Assembly (NCBI GenBank): GCA_030544685.1 | Contig: CP086683.1 | Span: 372,001-436,000 of the forward strand | Source of the DNA: Pseudomonas sp. B21_DOA | Lineage (GTDB): Bacteria > Pseudomonadota > Gammaproteobacteria > Pseudomonadales > Pseudomonadaceae | Direction of reading: 5' to 3' | Length of the DNA: 64,000 nt | In this document: positions 41,619 to 51,560 of the stretch, piece after piece | How positions within the stretch are numbered: the stretch's first letter is position 1 | Layout of the letters: the number at the start of each line of letters is the position of its first letter | Notes under the pieces: model-generated | The model's database searches: none | What the model saw: the letters and a program-made list of their open reading frames with translations, nothing else | What the model was told of the DNA's origin: nothing | Made by a program: the position numbers and the translations under genes

Positions 41619-41915
41619 TCAGGCAAACGTATCGATGATCGTCCCGAGCACTTCGTCGGACGCCTTGGCCACTTTCACACCCAGCTCTGCCTGGATCTTG
41701 CCCTGCGACAGCTCGACGATATTGCTCGCCAGATCCGATTCCTGCGCGCGATCCACGCCGCGCAGGCGATTGACCTGCACTTCGGACGACTGGCTGGTCA
41801 CCGAACGTTCGATGGTGTTATTGGCGATCTGACTGGCCGCCTGATCGACCCGGTTCTGCCCGGACTGAATCGAACTCAGGCCCGCATAAAAAGCTGTGTT
41901 GCCGGAGATTTCCAT
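41619..41915 (-). CDS. Small protein resembling fused ends of flagellar rod/hook proteins
   Basis: This 98-residue protein starts at ATG 41913-41915 with MEISGNTAFYAGLSSIQSG. The N terminus resembles the helical start of flagellar rod/hook proteins (GLxxxQxxxDxxAxxIAN), and the C terminus (SDLASNIVELSQGKIQAELG, then VIKTADEMLG-like KASDEVLGTIIDTF) resembles their C-terminal helix. No central D1 domain is present. It is conserved next to the bio genes in pseudomonads, with no known function. It lies 108 bp after bioD on the same strand. Confidence 0.75.
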   Translation of the reverse strand: MEISGNTAFYAGLSSIQSGQNRVDQAASQIANNTIERSVTSQSSEVQVNRLRGVDRAQESDLASNIVELSQGKIQAELGVKVAKASDEVLGTIIDTFA

Positions 41916-42023
41916 AGTCACTCTCATCCCTGCAAAGGATCAATGGTCGCCATTGAAGCAGACGCGCCAGCAAAACACCCGTCAAAAACACTAATAGCAC
42001 AGTGCCTGCTCATAGTGAAAAAC

Positions 42024-42704
42024 TTAGTCGAGCAGATCCAGTTGCAGATGCTCGGCCACCGCTTCGGCGCTCAACGCTTTGAGTTTCGGCACCCGGCCCA
42101 GGCACGGCGCCGGTATGCGTTCGGCGAGCGTCGCTAAGTTTTCCTCCAGCCGAGAGGTTTTCGGATCGATGATATTCGCCACCCAACCCGCCAACTGCAG
42201 ACCGTCGCGAGCAATCGCCTCGGCGGTCAGCAACGCATGACTGATGCACCCCAGCCTCACGCCCACCACCAGAATCACCGGCAGCTTCAGCGCAATCGCC
42301 AGGTCCGAGAGATTGTCCTGATCGGCCAACGGCACCCGCCAGCCGCCCGCGCCTTCGATCAGGGTGAAATCGGCGTTCATCGCCAGAATCCCGCGCATCG
42401 GCGCCAGCAGCGATTGCACCGTCAGCGCCACACCTGCTTCGCGCGCCGCCAGATGGGGAGCGATCGCTGGCTCGAACGCCACCGGATTGACCTGTTGATA
42501 AGTCAGCGGCAATGAACACTCGGCCAACAGTGCCAACGCATCGGAGTTACGCAAGCCTTTGGGCGTGACGTCGCAACCGGATGCCACCGGTTTGCCCGCC
42601 GCCGTGCTCAAGCCTGCCGAGCGCGCTGCATGGAGCAATCCGGCTGCGACGGTGGTCTTGCCGACATCGGTGTCGGTACCGGTGATGAAATAGGCTGCGC
42701 TCAT
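42024..42704 (-). CDS. bioD: Dethiobiotin synthetase BioD
   Basis: This 226-residue P-loop enzyme carries the GTDTDVGKT Walker A motif (about 9-17) and the GAGGWRVPL segment. It carboxylates and ring-closes 7,8-diaminopelargonate using ATP and CO2. It is the last bio gene of the operon and overlaps bioC by four bases. Confidence 0.96.
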   Translation of the reverse strand: MSAAYFITGTDTDVGKTTVAAGLLHAARSAGLSTAAGKPVASGCDVTPKGLRNSDALALLAECSLPLTYQQVNPVAFEPAIAPHLAAREAGVALTVQSLLAPMRGILAMNADFTLIEGAGGWRVPLADQDNLSDLAIALKLPVILVVGVRLGCISHALLTAEAIARDGLQLAGWVANIIDPKTSRLEENLATLAERIPAPCLGRVPKLKALSAEAVAEHLQLDLLD

Positions 42705-43508
42705 AGAGGTTTCTCCAACACGGCGTACACCACCTGATACGTTGCCGGCAGCCCCGACGTCTGACGGAAGCGCTCATACGCGTCGACCAGCCCGAGAATC
42801 CGCGCCCGCCCGGTCAAACCACCCGGCCGGCCAGGGTTCAGATTGTGTGCACCCAACGCTTTGAGCTCGTGAGTCAGGCTGCGCACATCCGGGTAATGCA
42901 ACACGTGCGGCAGATTTTCCAGACTCACTGCGCGCATGCCACTTCCGCCACATAACTGTTCATAGCGGGCGAACTCGCGGAAGCGATTGACGTGCACCAG
43001 CCCGTCGACCTGCTGCCAACTCTCACGCAACTCGAACAGCGTCCCTGTACACAGACTAGCAAAGGCAAAAATCCCGCCCGGTTTAAGCACGCGAAAAGCT
43101 TCGCTGAGCACCGTTTCGAAGTCGGCGCACCACTGCACCGCCAGGCTGGAGAAAATCAAATCGAAGCTAGCGTCCTGCAACGGCAGCCTTTCGGCATCGC
43201 CGGCAATGAAATGCTCAGCGCCACCCAACGGCCGTGCGTGATTGAGCATGCCCTCGGCAATGTCCAGCGCGACACCGCTGCCCTGGGTGAAACGCGAGGC
43301 CAGCGCGCGGCTGAAATAGCCGGTGCCACAACCGAGATCGAGCCACCGCGACGGCATGAAACTCCCAGGCAAACGCTCAAGCAGCTGCGTGCCGACGTCA
43401 CGCTGAAACTCGGCGACGCTGTCGTAACTGGCCGCAGCGCGAGAAAAGACGCCGCCACCTGACGCTTGTCGGGCAAGCCCCAGGCAGCACAAGGGACAGG
43501 TCAGTCAT
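42701..43508 (-). CDS. bioC: Malonyl-ACP O-methyltransferase BioC, two frameshifts
   Basis: The gene should start at ATG 43506-43508 ([11 protein letters not shown]), overlapping the bioH end. One base is missing at the A-run 43475-43476 and one at 43444-43447 (T-runs in the coding strand). Restoring both gives [22 protein letters not shown] followed by [16 protein letters not shown], the expected N terminus. The SAM site [14 protein letters not shown] is clear. BioC methylates malonyl-ACP to disguise it for fatty-acid synthesis, the first step of pimelate formation. An uncorrected call would start internally. Confidence 0.87.
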
Positions 43509-44232
43509 CAGCGCACTCATGTAGAAACGCCTGGATCGCGCCCGCGACTCCGTGCGGGTCCTCCAGCAGAAAAGCATGGCTGGCCTGTTCGATCAGACCA
43601 ATTTCGATATCCGGCAACAGCGCGAACAATGCGCCGGCCGCTTCCGCCGGGACCAGCGCGTCCTGCCCGCCGAACAGATGAAACTGTGGGCCGCGAAACC
43701 CCTGCAGCGCCTGTCGCGTATCCAGCTGCGCGAGTAGCTCCAGACCTGCCATCAGCGCGGCCGGCGCGATGGCTGGCGCGCCACCGAGCAGCAAGCGCGA
43801 CAAGCCACGCGGGTCTGGCGAACCTTGCGCACATAACAAAGCAAAACGCTTGAGCATCGTACGCGGATCGGCCTGGCAACCGGCAAGAAATGCATCAAAG
43901 GTCTCGGCAGGCATCGCATCCGGCCACTGCTCATGCGCAACAAACGCCGGATTGCTCGCCAGCGTCAGCACCCCGCAGCACGCCTCGCCGCGTCGTGCCG
44001 CCAACTCAGAGGCGAGCATGCCGCCCAGCGACCAGCCACCGAGCCAGACTTCCTGCGGAATGCGCGCATCGAGTTCGTCGAGCCAGTCTTCAAGGTCAGC
44101 GGAGTCCAGCTCCGGCAGCGGTTCAATCTCGACTTGCAGATGTTCGTCGAGGCCACGTAATGCTGCGGCCAGCGGTTCCAGCGGCGACACGCCGAGGCCC
44201 CAGCCGGGCAACAGGATCAGACGATTACGCAT
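43501..44232 (-). CDS. bioH: Pimeloyl-ACP methyl ester esterase BioH
   Basis: This 243-residue alpha/beta hydrolase begins [20 protein letters not shown]. The nucleophile elbow is GWSLGG (about 65-70), with an aspartate in GGQDALVP and a histidine in ASHAFLLE. BioH removes the methyl group from pimeloyl-ACP methyl ester, ending the BioC-protected synthesis. It overlaps bioF by eight bases and bioC by eight bases, so the three are co-translated. Confidence 0.94.
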   Translation of the reverse strand: MRNRLILLPGWGLGVSPLEPLAAALRGLDEHLQVEIEPLPELDSADLEDWLDELDARIPQEVWLGGWSLGGMLASELAARRGEACCGVLTLASNPAFVAHEQWPDAMPAETFDAFLAGCQADPRTMLKRFALLCAQGSPDPRGLSRLLLGGAPAIAPAALMAGLELLAQLDTRQALQGFRGPQFHLFGGQDALVPAEAAGALFALLPDIEIGLIEQASHAFLLEDPHGVAGAIQAFLHECADD

Positions 44233-45403
44233 GGCTTGGCTCCAACGACAATCGGGCGAAACAATCCGCCAGCCCTTCCAGTAACTGTTGCACCTGCGCC
44301 TCGCTGTGGGCGGCGGTCAGCGTGACGCGCAGTCGCGCGCTGCCGGCCGGCACGGTCGGAGGGCGAATCGCAGTGACCATCAACCCGCGCTCGCGCAGCA
44401 TCTGCGACAACCGCACGGCGCGCCCGGCAGCGCCGATCATGATCGGCTGGATCGGCGTGAAGCTGTCCAACAGTTCCAGCCCGATCTGCTCGGCGCCGTG
44501 GCGGAACTGGCGAATCAGCGTCTGCAAGTGTTCACGGCGCCAGTGTTCACTGCGCAGCAGTTCGAGGCTTTTCAGCGTCGCGCAGGCCAGCGCCGGCGGT
44601 TGGCTGGTGGTGTAGATGTACGGCCGGGCGAACTGGATCAAGCTTTCGATCAACTCTTCGCTGCCGGCGACAAAGGCCCCGGCGGTGCCGAAGGCTTTGC
44701 CGAGGGTGCCGACCAGCACCGGCACATCGTCCTGGCTCAGGCCGAAATGCTCGACGATGCCGCCACCGTTGGCGCCCAGCGGGCCGAAGCCGTGGGCATC
44801 GTCGACCATCAGCCACGCGCCTTTGGCCTTGGCCGCGCGGGCCAGCGCCGGCAGGTCGGCGATGTCGCCGTCCATACTGAATACGCCATCGGTCACCACC
44901 AGTGTGTTGCCAGTGGCTTTCTCCAGGCGCTTGGCCAGACTCTCGGCGTCGTTGTGCAGATAGCGATTGAAACGCGCACCGGACAACAGGCCTGCGTCCA
45001 GCAACGAAGCATGATTGAGCCGGTCTTCGAGCACCGTATCGCCCTGCCCGACCAGCGCCGTGACCACGCCGAGGTTGGCCATGTAGCCGGTGGTAAACAG
45101 CAGCGCACGCGGCCGGCCGGTCAGTTCGGCGAGGGCTTCTTCCAGCGCGTGATGCGGGCTGCTGTGGCCGATCACCAGATGCGACGCGCCACCGCCGACA
45201 CCCCAACGCTCGGCACCGGTGCGCCAGGCTTCGATCACCTGCGGATGATTGGCCAGGCCCAGATAGTCGTTGTTGCAGAAAGCGAGCAGCGGTTGGCCGT
45301 CGACCACCACTTGCGGGCCTTGCGGCGATTCAAGCAGCGGACGCTGCCGGTAGAGGTTTTCGGCACGGCGGGCAGCAAGGCGTGCGGCGAGATCGAAAGA
45401 CAT
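44225..45403 (-). CDS. bioF: 8-amino-7-oxononanoate synthase BioF
   Basis: This 392-residue PLP enzyme starts at ATG 45401-45403 ([20 protein letters not shown]). It has the alpha-oxoamine synthase signatures [23 protein letters not shown] and the PLP lysine in [12 protein letters not shown]. It condenses pimeloyl-ACP with L-alanine. A longer frame to 45421 exists but lacks family support. Confidence 0.96.
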   Translation of the reverse strand: MSFDLAARLAARRAENLYRQRPLLESPQGPQVVVDGQPLLAFCNNDYLGLANHPQVIEAWRTGAERWGVGGGASHLVIGHSSPHHALEEALAELTGRPRALLFTTGYMANLGVVTALVGQGDTVLEDRLNHASLLDAGLLSGARFNRYLHNDAESLAKRLEKATGNTLVVTDGVFSMDGDIADLPALARAAKAKGAWLMVDDAHGFGPLGANGGGIVEHFGLSQDDVPVLVGTLGKAFGTAGAFVAGSEELIESLIQFARPYIYTTSQPPALACATLKSLELLRSEHWRREHLQTLIRQFRHGAEQIGLELLDSFTPIQPIMIGAAGRAVRLSQMLRERGLMVTAIRPPTVPAGSARLRVTLTAAHSEAQVQQLLEGLADCFARLSLEPSHA

Positions 45404-45435
45404 GCAGGCCTCGATTTTCAAATGACACAGATCCC

Positions 45436-45526
45436 CTGTGGGAGCGGGCTTGCTCGCGAATGCGGTCTAACATTCAACGGTATGTTGACTGGCCTGACGC
45501 TTTCGCGAGCAAGCCCGCTCCCACAA
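45436..45526. repeat. REP pair between bioB and bioF
   Basis: CTGTGGGAGCGGGCTTGCTC (from 45436) and its inverted copy ending GCCCGCTCCCACAA at 45526 flank a 41-bp spacer. It separates bioB from bioF within the operon. Confidence 0.9.
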
Positions 45527-45560
45527 GGTGTTGCATTCCTTCAGATACATTCGCGCAGGA

Positions 45561-46615
45561 TTAAACCGCTGCGTTATAGAACTGCTCGCTGCTCTTCTGC
45601 TCCACCAGTGCCTGCTCGATCGCAGCCTGATGAACCTCATCGGAATGCTCTTCACGGGCCTCCGGCTGGATACCGAGGCGCGCAAACAGCTGCATGTCCT
45701 TGTCCGCCTGCGGGTTGGCGGTGGTGAGCAATTTGTCGCCGTAGAAAATCGAGTTGGCGCCGGCGAAAAAGCCAGGGCCTGCATCTGCTCGTTCATCGCT
45801 TCGCGACCGGCGGACAGACGTACGTGGGATTGCGGCATGAGGATGCGCGCGACGGCGAGCATGCGGATGAAGTCGAACGGGTCAATGTCTTCGGCGTTTT
45901 CCAGCGGCGTGCCGGCGACTTTCACCAGCATGTTGATCGGCACCGACTCCGGGTGCTCCGGCAGGTTGGCCAACTGGATCAGCAGATTGGCGCGATCGTC
46001 CAGCGATTCGCCCATGCCGAGAATGCCGCCGGAGCAGATTTTCATCCCCGACTCACGCACGTAGGCCAGCGTCTGCAGACGCTCGCTGTAAGTGCGGGTG
46101 GTGATGATGCTGCCGTAGAACTCCGGCGAGGTGTCGAGGTTGTGGTTGTAGTAATCGAGACCGGCCTTGGCCAGCGCTTCGGTCTGCTCCTGATCGAGAC
46201 GACCGAGGGTCATGCAGGTTTCCAGGCCCAGGGCTTTCACCCCTTCAACCATCTTCAACACATACGGCATGTCCTTGGCCGACGGATGTTTCCACGCCGC
46301 GCCCATGCAGAACCGCGTCGAACCGATGGCTTTGGCGCGGGCCGCCTCTTCGAGGACTTTCTGCACTTCCATCAGCTTTTCTTTTTCCAGACCGGTGTTG
46401 TAGTGCCCGGACTGCGGGCAGTACTTGCAGTCTTCCGGGCAGGCGCCGGTCTTGATCGACAGCAGTGTCGAGACCTGCACGCGGTTGGCGTTGAAATGTG
46501 CGCGGTGCACCGTTTGCGCCTGGAACAGCAAGTCGTTGAATGGCTGTACGAAGAGTGCTTTGACTTCGGCCAGAGACCAATCGTGACGCAGGGTGGCAGT
46601 GGTGCTCGCGCTCAT
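45561..46615 (-). CDS. bioB: Biotin synthase BioB, frameshifted
   Basis: The start is ATG 46613-46615 ([20 protein letters not shown]), with AAGGAA upstream. The radical SAM motif CPEDCKYC is present, with the further [12 protein letters not shown] and R-rich segments that hold the [2Fe-2S] cluster. The frame is lost at the A-run 45766-45770 (a T-run in the coding strand). One added base gives [20 protein letters not shown] and an end QFYNAAV at the stop 45561-45563. Biotin synthase inserts sulfur into dethiobiotin. The uncorrected frame continues into an unrelated tail. Confidence 0.9.
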
Positions 46616-46690
46616 GGGCAATTCCTTGGTTATGCTTGGCGGGCGCCGGGGAAAATGGAATATCCACAGGCGCTACACGGATGTTCGGCA

Positions 46691-46718
46691 TATTTAAGGA
46701 AGAGCGATGCGCTGTCAA
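46691..46718 (-). promoter_or_regulatory. Candidate sigma-70 promoter of the bio operon
   Basis: On the minus strand a perfect TTGACA (46713-46718) is followed after 16 bp by TAAATA (46691-46696), about 75 bp before the bioB start. The -35 lies inside the BirA-like half-site, so repressor binding would block it. Confidence 0.55.
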
Positions 46719-47441
46719 CCGCAATACCAGGGACAGGTTTACATCTGTTTAAAAAACGTACAGACCTGTTTGCTGTGCGATGAGCCCGCGGAAGCACAAA
46801 TGCCAATGTGCGAGGCCTGCGAAACCGAGATGCCCTGGCTCGGCAGCCATTGTCAGAGCTGCGCTTTGCCGCTGGCGGCGGATGGCCTGACTTGCGGCGA
46901 GTGCCTGCTAGAGCCTCCGGCCTTCGAGCAGGTCGCGGTGCCCTGGGTGTATTGCTTCCCGGTGGACAGTCTGATCACGCGCTTTAAACACAACGCGAAA
47001 TGGCCGTTTGGTCACCTGCTCGCCGACGTTCTCGGTCAATACCTGCAGCATCGCTTCGCCGAAGACTTGCCGCGACCCGATGTGTTGCTACCGGTGCCGT
47101 TGGCGAATAAACGCCTGCGTCGGCGCGGATTCAATCAAGCGGCGATGCTCGCGCGCTGGCTGAGTGTGTCGCTGGATTTGCCGTGTGAAGAACAGCTGCT
47201 GCGGCGAGTCATGGACACTGACGCCCAACAGGATCTCGACGCCAAGGCGCGCAAGCGCAATTTGCGCAATGCCTTTGCGCTGACGCCTGATGCAGAGCTA
47301 AGCGGCCGCCATTTCGCGCTGGTGGATGATGTTCTGACCACGGGCGCGACCGCTCAAGCGCTGGCGCGGTTGTTGATGAATGCAGGCGCGGCGCGGGTTG
47401 ATGTGTACTGCCTGGCTCGTACGCCGAAGCCGGGTACCTGA
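46707..47441 (+). CDS. comF: ComF family phosphoribosyltransferase-like protein
   Basis: This 244-residue protein has an N-terminal zinc-ribbon-like region with C-x2-C pairs (CLLCDE, CEAC, CQSC, CGEC) and a C-terminal type I phosphoribosyltransferase fold with the PRPP loop VDDVLTTGATAQA. ComF homologues take part in DNA uptake in competent bacteria. ATG 46707 follows AAGGAAG. Its first codons overlap a BirA-like operator, so the N-terminal residues CQP...VYIC may be kept partly for that DNA signal. It is divergent from bioB. Confidence 0.9.
   Translation: MRCQPQYQGQVYICLKNVQTCLLCDEPAEAQMPMCEACETEMPWLGSHCQSCALPLAADGLTCGECLLEPPAFEQVAVPWVYCFPVDSLITRFKHNAKWPFGHLLADVLGQYLQHRFAEDLPRPDVLLPVPLANKRLRRRGFNQAAMLARWLSVSLDLPCEEQLLRRVMDTDAQQDLDAKARKRNLRNAFALTPDAELSGRHFALVDDVLTTGATAQALARLLMNAGAARVDVYCLARTPKPGT
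46712..46744. promoter_or_regulatory. BirA-like biotin operator overlapping the comF start
   Basis: CTGTCAACC, 15 bases, then GGTTTACAT. Compared with the consensus TTGTAAACC-N14/15-GGTTTACAA it matches 15 of 18 positions. It covers comF codons 2-13 and the -35 of the bioB promoter. The spacing and placement are as expected for biotin repression. Confidence 0.65.
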
Positions 47442-47456
47442 CGCGAATACAGATCT

Positions 47457-47547
47457 CACGTGGGAGCGAGCCTGCTCGCGAATGGGCCTCACATTCAACA
47501 AAGATGTTGTTGGTCAAACCGCTTTCGCGAGCAGGCTCGCTCCCACA
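47457..47547. repeat. REP pair between comF and the ModE-like gene
   Basis: GTGGGAGCGAGCCTGCTCGC (near 47460) and GCGAGCAGGCTCGCTCCCAC (ending near 47546) are inverted copies around a 40-bp spacer. Confidence 0.9.
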
Positions 47548-47626
47548 GGGGCTCGGCGTCAGGCTTGACTCATGCGTTGCAAGTGGCCAACGTCCCTTTC
47601 ATCGCCCGAGCCAGAAGCGTTCTGAT

Positions 47627-48391
47627 ATGTCCCTGCCCACCCTGCTCTCCCAGCACATCGTCCGCCGTCCGCAGCGCATTGCCCTGCTGCAACACATCGC
47701 CGAGCAGGGCTCGATCACCCGTGCGGCGAAGAGCGCGGGGCTCAGTTACAAAGCGGCGTGGGATGCGATCGATGAGCTGAACAACCTGGCGCAGAAACCT
47801 TTGGTCGAGCGCGTGGTGGGCGGCAAGGGTGGCGGCGGCGCCAGACTGTCCAGCGAGGGCGAGCGAGTGCTGCGCCTGTATCAGAAATTGCAGGCGCTGC
47901 AGGCACAGGTGCTGGAAGCGGCGGAAGACGCCAGCGATCTCGACCTGCTCGGTCGGCTGATGCTCAGGACCAGCGCGCGCAATCAACTGCATGGCACGGT
48001 GGCAGCGATTCAGGCGCAGGGACGCAACGATCTGATCCGCCTCGAACTCGCCGAGGGCATTGCTCTGGAGGCACAGATCACCCACGACAGCACCGTGCAT
48101 CTGGAATTGCAGCCCGGTACCGAAGTGATGGCGCTGATCAAGGCCGGCTGGCTTGAACTGCTCGGCGCCGATCAGCCGGTCACGCCCGGACACAATGTCC
48201 TGCGCGGCACTATCGAAGCGATTCTCGATGCCGAAGACGGACCCAGCGAAGTGCGTATTTCACTGCCCAACGGCCAGACCCTTTGCGCCTTGGCCGAACC
48301 TATGCACTTGCGTCGCCAAAGCCTGGGCGTCGGCGATCCGGTGCAGGTGCAATGCGCGCCGTCCAACGTGCTGATCGGCACGCCGCTCTGA
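47627..48391 (+). CDS. ModE-like molybdate regulator with TOBE domains
   Basis: This 254-residue protein starts at ATG 47627 (MSLPTLLSQHIVRRPQRIAL). A LysR-like winged helix (about 15-90; QGSITRAAKSAGLSYKAAWD) is followed by two TOBE/Mop molybdate-binding repeats (about 115-180 and 187-250). ModE binds molybdate as a dimer and represses modABC uptake genes. No modABC genes lie in this window, so its targets must be distant. It is flanked by a REP pair upstream and phoX downstream. Confidence 0.88.
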   Translation: MSLPTLLSQHIVRRPQRIALLQHIAEQGSITRAAKSAGLSYKAAWDAIDELNNLAQKPLVERVVGGKGGGGARLSSEGERVLRLYQKLQALQAQVLEAAEDASDLDLLGRLMLRTSARNQLHGTVAAIQAQGRNDLIRLELAEGIALEAQITHDSTVHLELQPGTEVMALIKAGWLELLGADQPVTPGHNVLRGTIEAILDAEDGPSEVRISLPNGQTLCALAEPMHLRRQSLGVGDPVQVQCAPSNVLIGTPL

Positions 48392-48461
48392 TCGGCCCTT
48401 GCCACAAAAGCGTCATCGACCCGCATTAAGGTGTTGCCCATAACCAAGCAGGGAGCCTGAT

Positions 48462-50363
48462 GTGAGCCTATTAGAAGAAAACCAATCCACTGATCTGGAA
48501 AAAATGGTCGGCCTCAGCCGTCGCGGTTTCATCAGCGCCGGTGCCTTGTGCGGCGCGGCGATGTTCCTCGGCGGCAACCTGCTGAGCCGCAGCGTCATGG
48601 CCGCCAGCGTCAGCGCCGGCAACAGCCGCCTGCTCGGTTTCGAGAGCATCCCGGCGGCGACCACCGACGCCATCACCCTGCCCAAGGGCTACAAGTCTTC
48701 GGTGCTGATCAGTTGGGGCCAGCCGCTGCACAAGAACGGCCCGGCCTTCGATCCGAGCGGTAACGGCACCGCTGCCGCACAGGAAGTGCAGTTCGGCGAC
48801 AACAACGACGGCATGAGCCTGTTCGCCTTCCCGGACGACAAGAACCGCGCGCTGATGGCGATCAACAACGAATACACCAACTATCGCTATCTATATCCGC
48901 ATGGCGGCATGCCGCAGTCGGCTGAGGATGTGCGCAAGGCATTGGCCTGCGAAGGCGTGTCGGTGATCGAAGTGCAGCGCAAGAACGGCCAGTGGCAATT
49001 CGTCCAGGGCTCGCGCTACAACCGTCGGATTCACGGTAACTCGCCGCTGCGCATCAGCGGTCCGGCCCGCGGCCACGACTTGATGAAAACCGCTGCCGAC
49101 AAGCACGGTAAGAAAGTTCTCGGCACCTTCCAGAACTGCGCCAACGGCAAGACACCGTGGGGCACCTACCTGACCTGCGAAGAAAACTTCACCGACTGCT
49201 TCGGCAGCAGCAACGCCCAGCAGCAGTTCGATGCCGCGCAAAAGCGCTACGGCGTTGTCGCCAGCAGCAAGGACATCAACTGGCACCCGCACGACCCGCG
49301 CTTCGACATGGCCAAGAACCCCAACGAGCTCAACCGTCACGGCTGGGTGGTCGAGATCGATCCATTCGATCCGCAATCGACTCCGGTCAAACGCACCGCG
49401 CTGGGCCGCTTCAAACATGAAAACGCCGCGCTGGCCGAGACCGACGATGGTCGCGCTGTGGTGTACATGGGTGACGACGAGCGTGGCGAGTTCATTTACA
49501 AATTCGTCAGCCGCGACCGCATCAACCATCGCAATCAGAAAGCCAACCGCGACATCCTCGATCACGGCACGTTGTATGTGGCCAAATTCGATGCCGGCGA
49601 CGGCAACCCTGATCACCCGAAAGGCCAGGGCCAGTGGATCGAACTGACCCACGGCAAGAACGGCATCGACGCCAGCAGCGGGTTTGCCGATCAGGCAGAA
49701 GTGCTGATCCACGCGCGCCTTGCCGCCAGCGTGGTTGGCGCAACACGCATGGACCGCCCGGAGTGGATCGTCGTCAGCCCCAAGGACGGCCAGGTTTATT
49801 GCACCCTGACCAACAACGCCAAGCGCGGTGAAGACGGGCAACCGGTGGGCGGTCCAAACCCGCGCGAGAAGAACGTCTACGGGCAGATTCTGCGCTGGCG
49901 TACCGACCGCAACGATCACGCCTCGAAGACGTTTGCCTGGGATCTGTTTGTGGTCGCCGGCAACCCGGGCGTGCATGCCGGGACGCCGAAGGGTGGGTCA
50001 TCCAACATCACTCCGCAGAACATGTTCAACAGCCCCGACGGTCTGGGTTTCGACAAGGCCGGGCGCCTGTGGATTCTCACCGATGGTGACTCGAGCAACG
50101 CTGGCGACTTCGCCGGGATGGGCAACAACCAGATGCTCTGCGCCGATCCTGCGACCGGTGAGATTCGCCGTTTCATGGTCGGGCCGGTGGGTTGCGAAGT
50201 GACCGGGATCAGCTTCTCGCCGGATCAGAAAACCCTGTTTGTCGGGATTCAGCATCCGGGCGAGAACGGCGGTTCGACCTTCCCCGAGCACCTGCCCAAC
50301 GGCAAGCCGCGGTCGTCGGTGATGGCGATTACTCGCGAGGATGGTGGGATCGTCGGCGCCTGA
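48462..50363 (+). CDS. phoX: PhoX-type alkaline phosphatase (Tat-exported)
   Basis: This 633-residue protein starts at GTG 48462 after GGGAG; the nearby ATG is out of frame and stops at once. A Tat signal LSRRGFISAGALCG (about 18-31) and a cleavable MAAS site lead into the DUF839/PhoX beta-propeller, with CEENFTDCFG, GRFKHENA and SPDGLGFDKAG blocks. PhoX enzymes hydrolyse phosphomonoesters in the periplasm using Ca2+ and Fe3+ and are usually part of the Pho regulon. A good Pho box is not visible upstream. Confidence 0.9.
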   Translation: MSLLEENQSTDLEKMVGLSRRGFISAGALCGAAMFLGGNLLSRSVMAASVSAGNSRLLGFESIPAATTDAITLPKGYKSSVLISWGQPLHKNGPAFDPSGNGTAAAQEVQFGDNNDGMSLFAFPDDKNRALMAINNEYTNYRYLYPHGGMPQSAEDVRKALACEGVSVIEVQRKNGQWQFVQGSRYNRRIHGNSPLRISGPARGHDLMKTAADKHGKKVLGTFQNCANGKTPWGTYLTCEENFTDCFGSSNAQQQFDAAQKRYGVVASSKDINWHPHDPRFDMAKNPNELNRHGWVVEIDPFDPQSTPVKRTALGRFKHENAALAETDDGRAVVYMGDDERGEFIYKFVSRDRINHRNQKANRDILDHGTLYVAKFDAGDGNPDHPKGQGQWIELTHGKNGIDASSGFADQAEVLIHARLAASVVGATRMDRPEWIVVSPKDGQVYCTLTNNAKRGEDGQPVGGPNPREKNVYGQILRWRTDRNDHASKTFAWDLFVVAGNPGVHAGTPKGGSSNITPQNMFNSPDGLGFDKAGRLWILTDGDSSNAGDFAGMGNNQMLCADPATGEIRRFMVGPVGCEVTGISFSPDQKTLFVGIQHPGENGGSTFPEHLPNGKPRSSVMAITREDGGIVGA

Positions 50364-50371
50364 TAATCCGC

Positions 50372-50467
50372 TTTCGCGAGCAGGCTCGCTCCCACATTTG
50401 ATCGCCTGTGTGAATGAGATGATCAGCACACTGCAGATCCATTGTGGGAGGGGGCTTGCTCCCGAAG
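50372..50467. repeat. REP pair between phoX and srkA
   Basis: TTTCGCGAGCAGGCTCGCTC (from 50372) and ATTGTGGGAGGGGGCTTGCT (from 50441) form an inverted pair of slightly diverged REP subtypes, with about 45 bp between them. Confidence 0.85.
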
Positions 50468-50571
50468 AGGCCCTTACAGGCAACCCGTTTCCAAGGCAAA
50501 ACCCTCAACCGCTACAGTCTGCGCTACCATGCCGAGCCGGACGCAGCAGCCTGCTGCGCGCAGGAGTCAGC

Positions 50572-51546
50572 ATGGCCCTCCCGTTTGAAACCCTCACCCC
50601 CGATCTCGTCCTGGATGCCGTTGAAAGCATCGGTTTCCTCAGCGACGCGCGCATTCTGGCGCTCAACAGTTACGAAAACCGCGTGTATCAGGTCGGTATC
50701 GAAGACTCCGAGCCGCTGATTGCCAAGTTCTATCGTCCGCAACGCTGGACCAACGAGGCGATCCTTGAGGAGCACCAGTTCACCTTCGAACTGGCCGACA
50801 TCGACATCCCGGTGGTGGCGCCGCTGATCCACAACGGCGAAACCCTGCATGAGCACGCCGGTTTCCGCTTCACGCTTTTCCCGCGCCGTGGGGGCCGTGC
50901 GCCGGAGCCGGGCAACCTTGATCAGCTGTATCGCCTCGGCCAGTTGCTCGGGCGCATGCATGCGGTGGGCGGCACCAAGCCGTTCGAACACCGCGAAGCC
51001 CTCGCCGTGCAGAACTTCGGCCATGCTTCGCTGAACACCCTGCTTGAGGGCAATTTCATTCCCAAAAGCCTGCTGCCGGCTTACGAGTCGGTTGCCCGCG
51101 ACCTGCTCAAACGCGTCGAAGATGTCTACGCTGCCACGCCGCACCAGAACATCCGCATGCACGGCGACTGCCACCCCGGCAACATGATGTGCCGCGACGA
51201 GATGTTCCACATCGTCGACCTCGACGACTGCCGCATGGGCCCGGCGGTGCAGGACATCTGGATGATGCTCGCCGGCGATCGCCAGGAGTGTCTGGGGCAG
51301 TTGTCAGAGTTGATGGACGGCTATAACGAATTCCACGATTTCGACCCGCGTGAGCTGGCGCTGATCGAACCGCTGCGCGCCCTGCGCCTGATGCATTACA
51401 GCGCCTGGCTGGCACGACGCTGGGACGACCCGGCGTTTCCGCACAGCTTTCCGTGGTTCGGCACCGAGCGTTACTGGGGCGATCAGGTGCTGGCGTTGCG
51501 TGAGCAACTGGCGGCACTGAATGAAGAGCCGCTGAAACTGTTCTGA
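50572..51546 (+). CDS. srkA: Stress response kinase SrkA (YihE family)
   Basis: This 324-residue protein starts at ATG 50572 with an AGGAG site. The aminoglycoside-phosphotransferase-like kinase fold shows the catalytic loop HGDCHPGNMM and the metal-binding DLDDCRMGP. SrkA/YihE phosphorylates Ser/Thr residues and protects cells from stress-induced death in E. coli. A longer upstream frame runs through the REP and is not used. Confidence 0.92.
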   Translation: MALPFETLTPDLVLDAVESIGFLSDARILALNSYENRVYQVGIEDSEPLIAKFYRPQRWTNEAILEEHQFTFELADIDIPVVAPLIHNGETLHEHAGFRFTLFPRRGGRAPEPGNLDQLYRLGQLLGRMHAVGGTKPFEHREALAVQNFGHASLNTLLEGNFIPKSLLPAYESVARDLLKRVEDVYAATPHQNIRMHGDCHPGNMMCRDEMFHIVDLDDCRMGPAVQDIWMMLAGDRQECLGQLSELMDGYNEFHDFDPRELALIEPLRALRLMHYSAWLARRWDDPAFPHSFPWFGTERYWGDQVLALREQLAALNEEPLKLF

Positions 51547-51560
51547 TTCAACGCTTGGCT

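Noticed and set aside
48409..48426. Possible Pho box (GCGTCAT-N4-CCGCATT) upstream of phoX
   Set aside because: Only about 8 of 14 conserved positions fit the CTGTCAT direct-repeat consensus, and the second half is poor.
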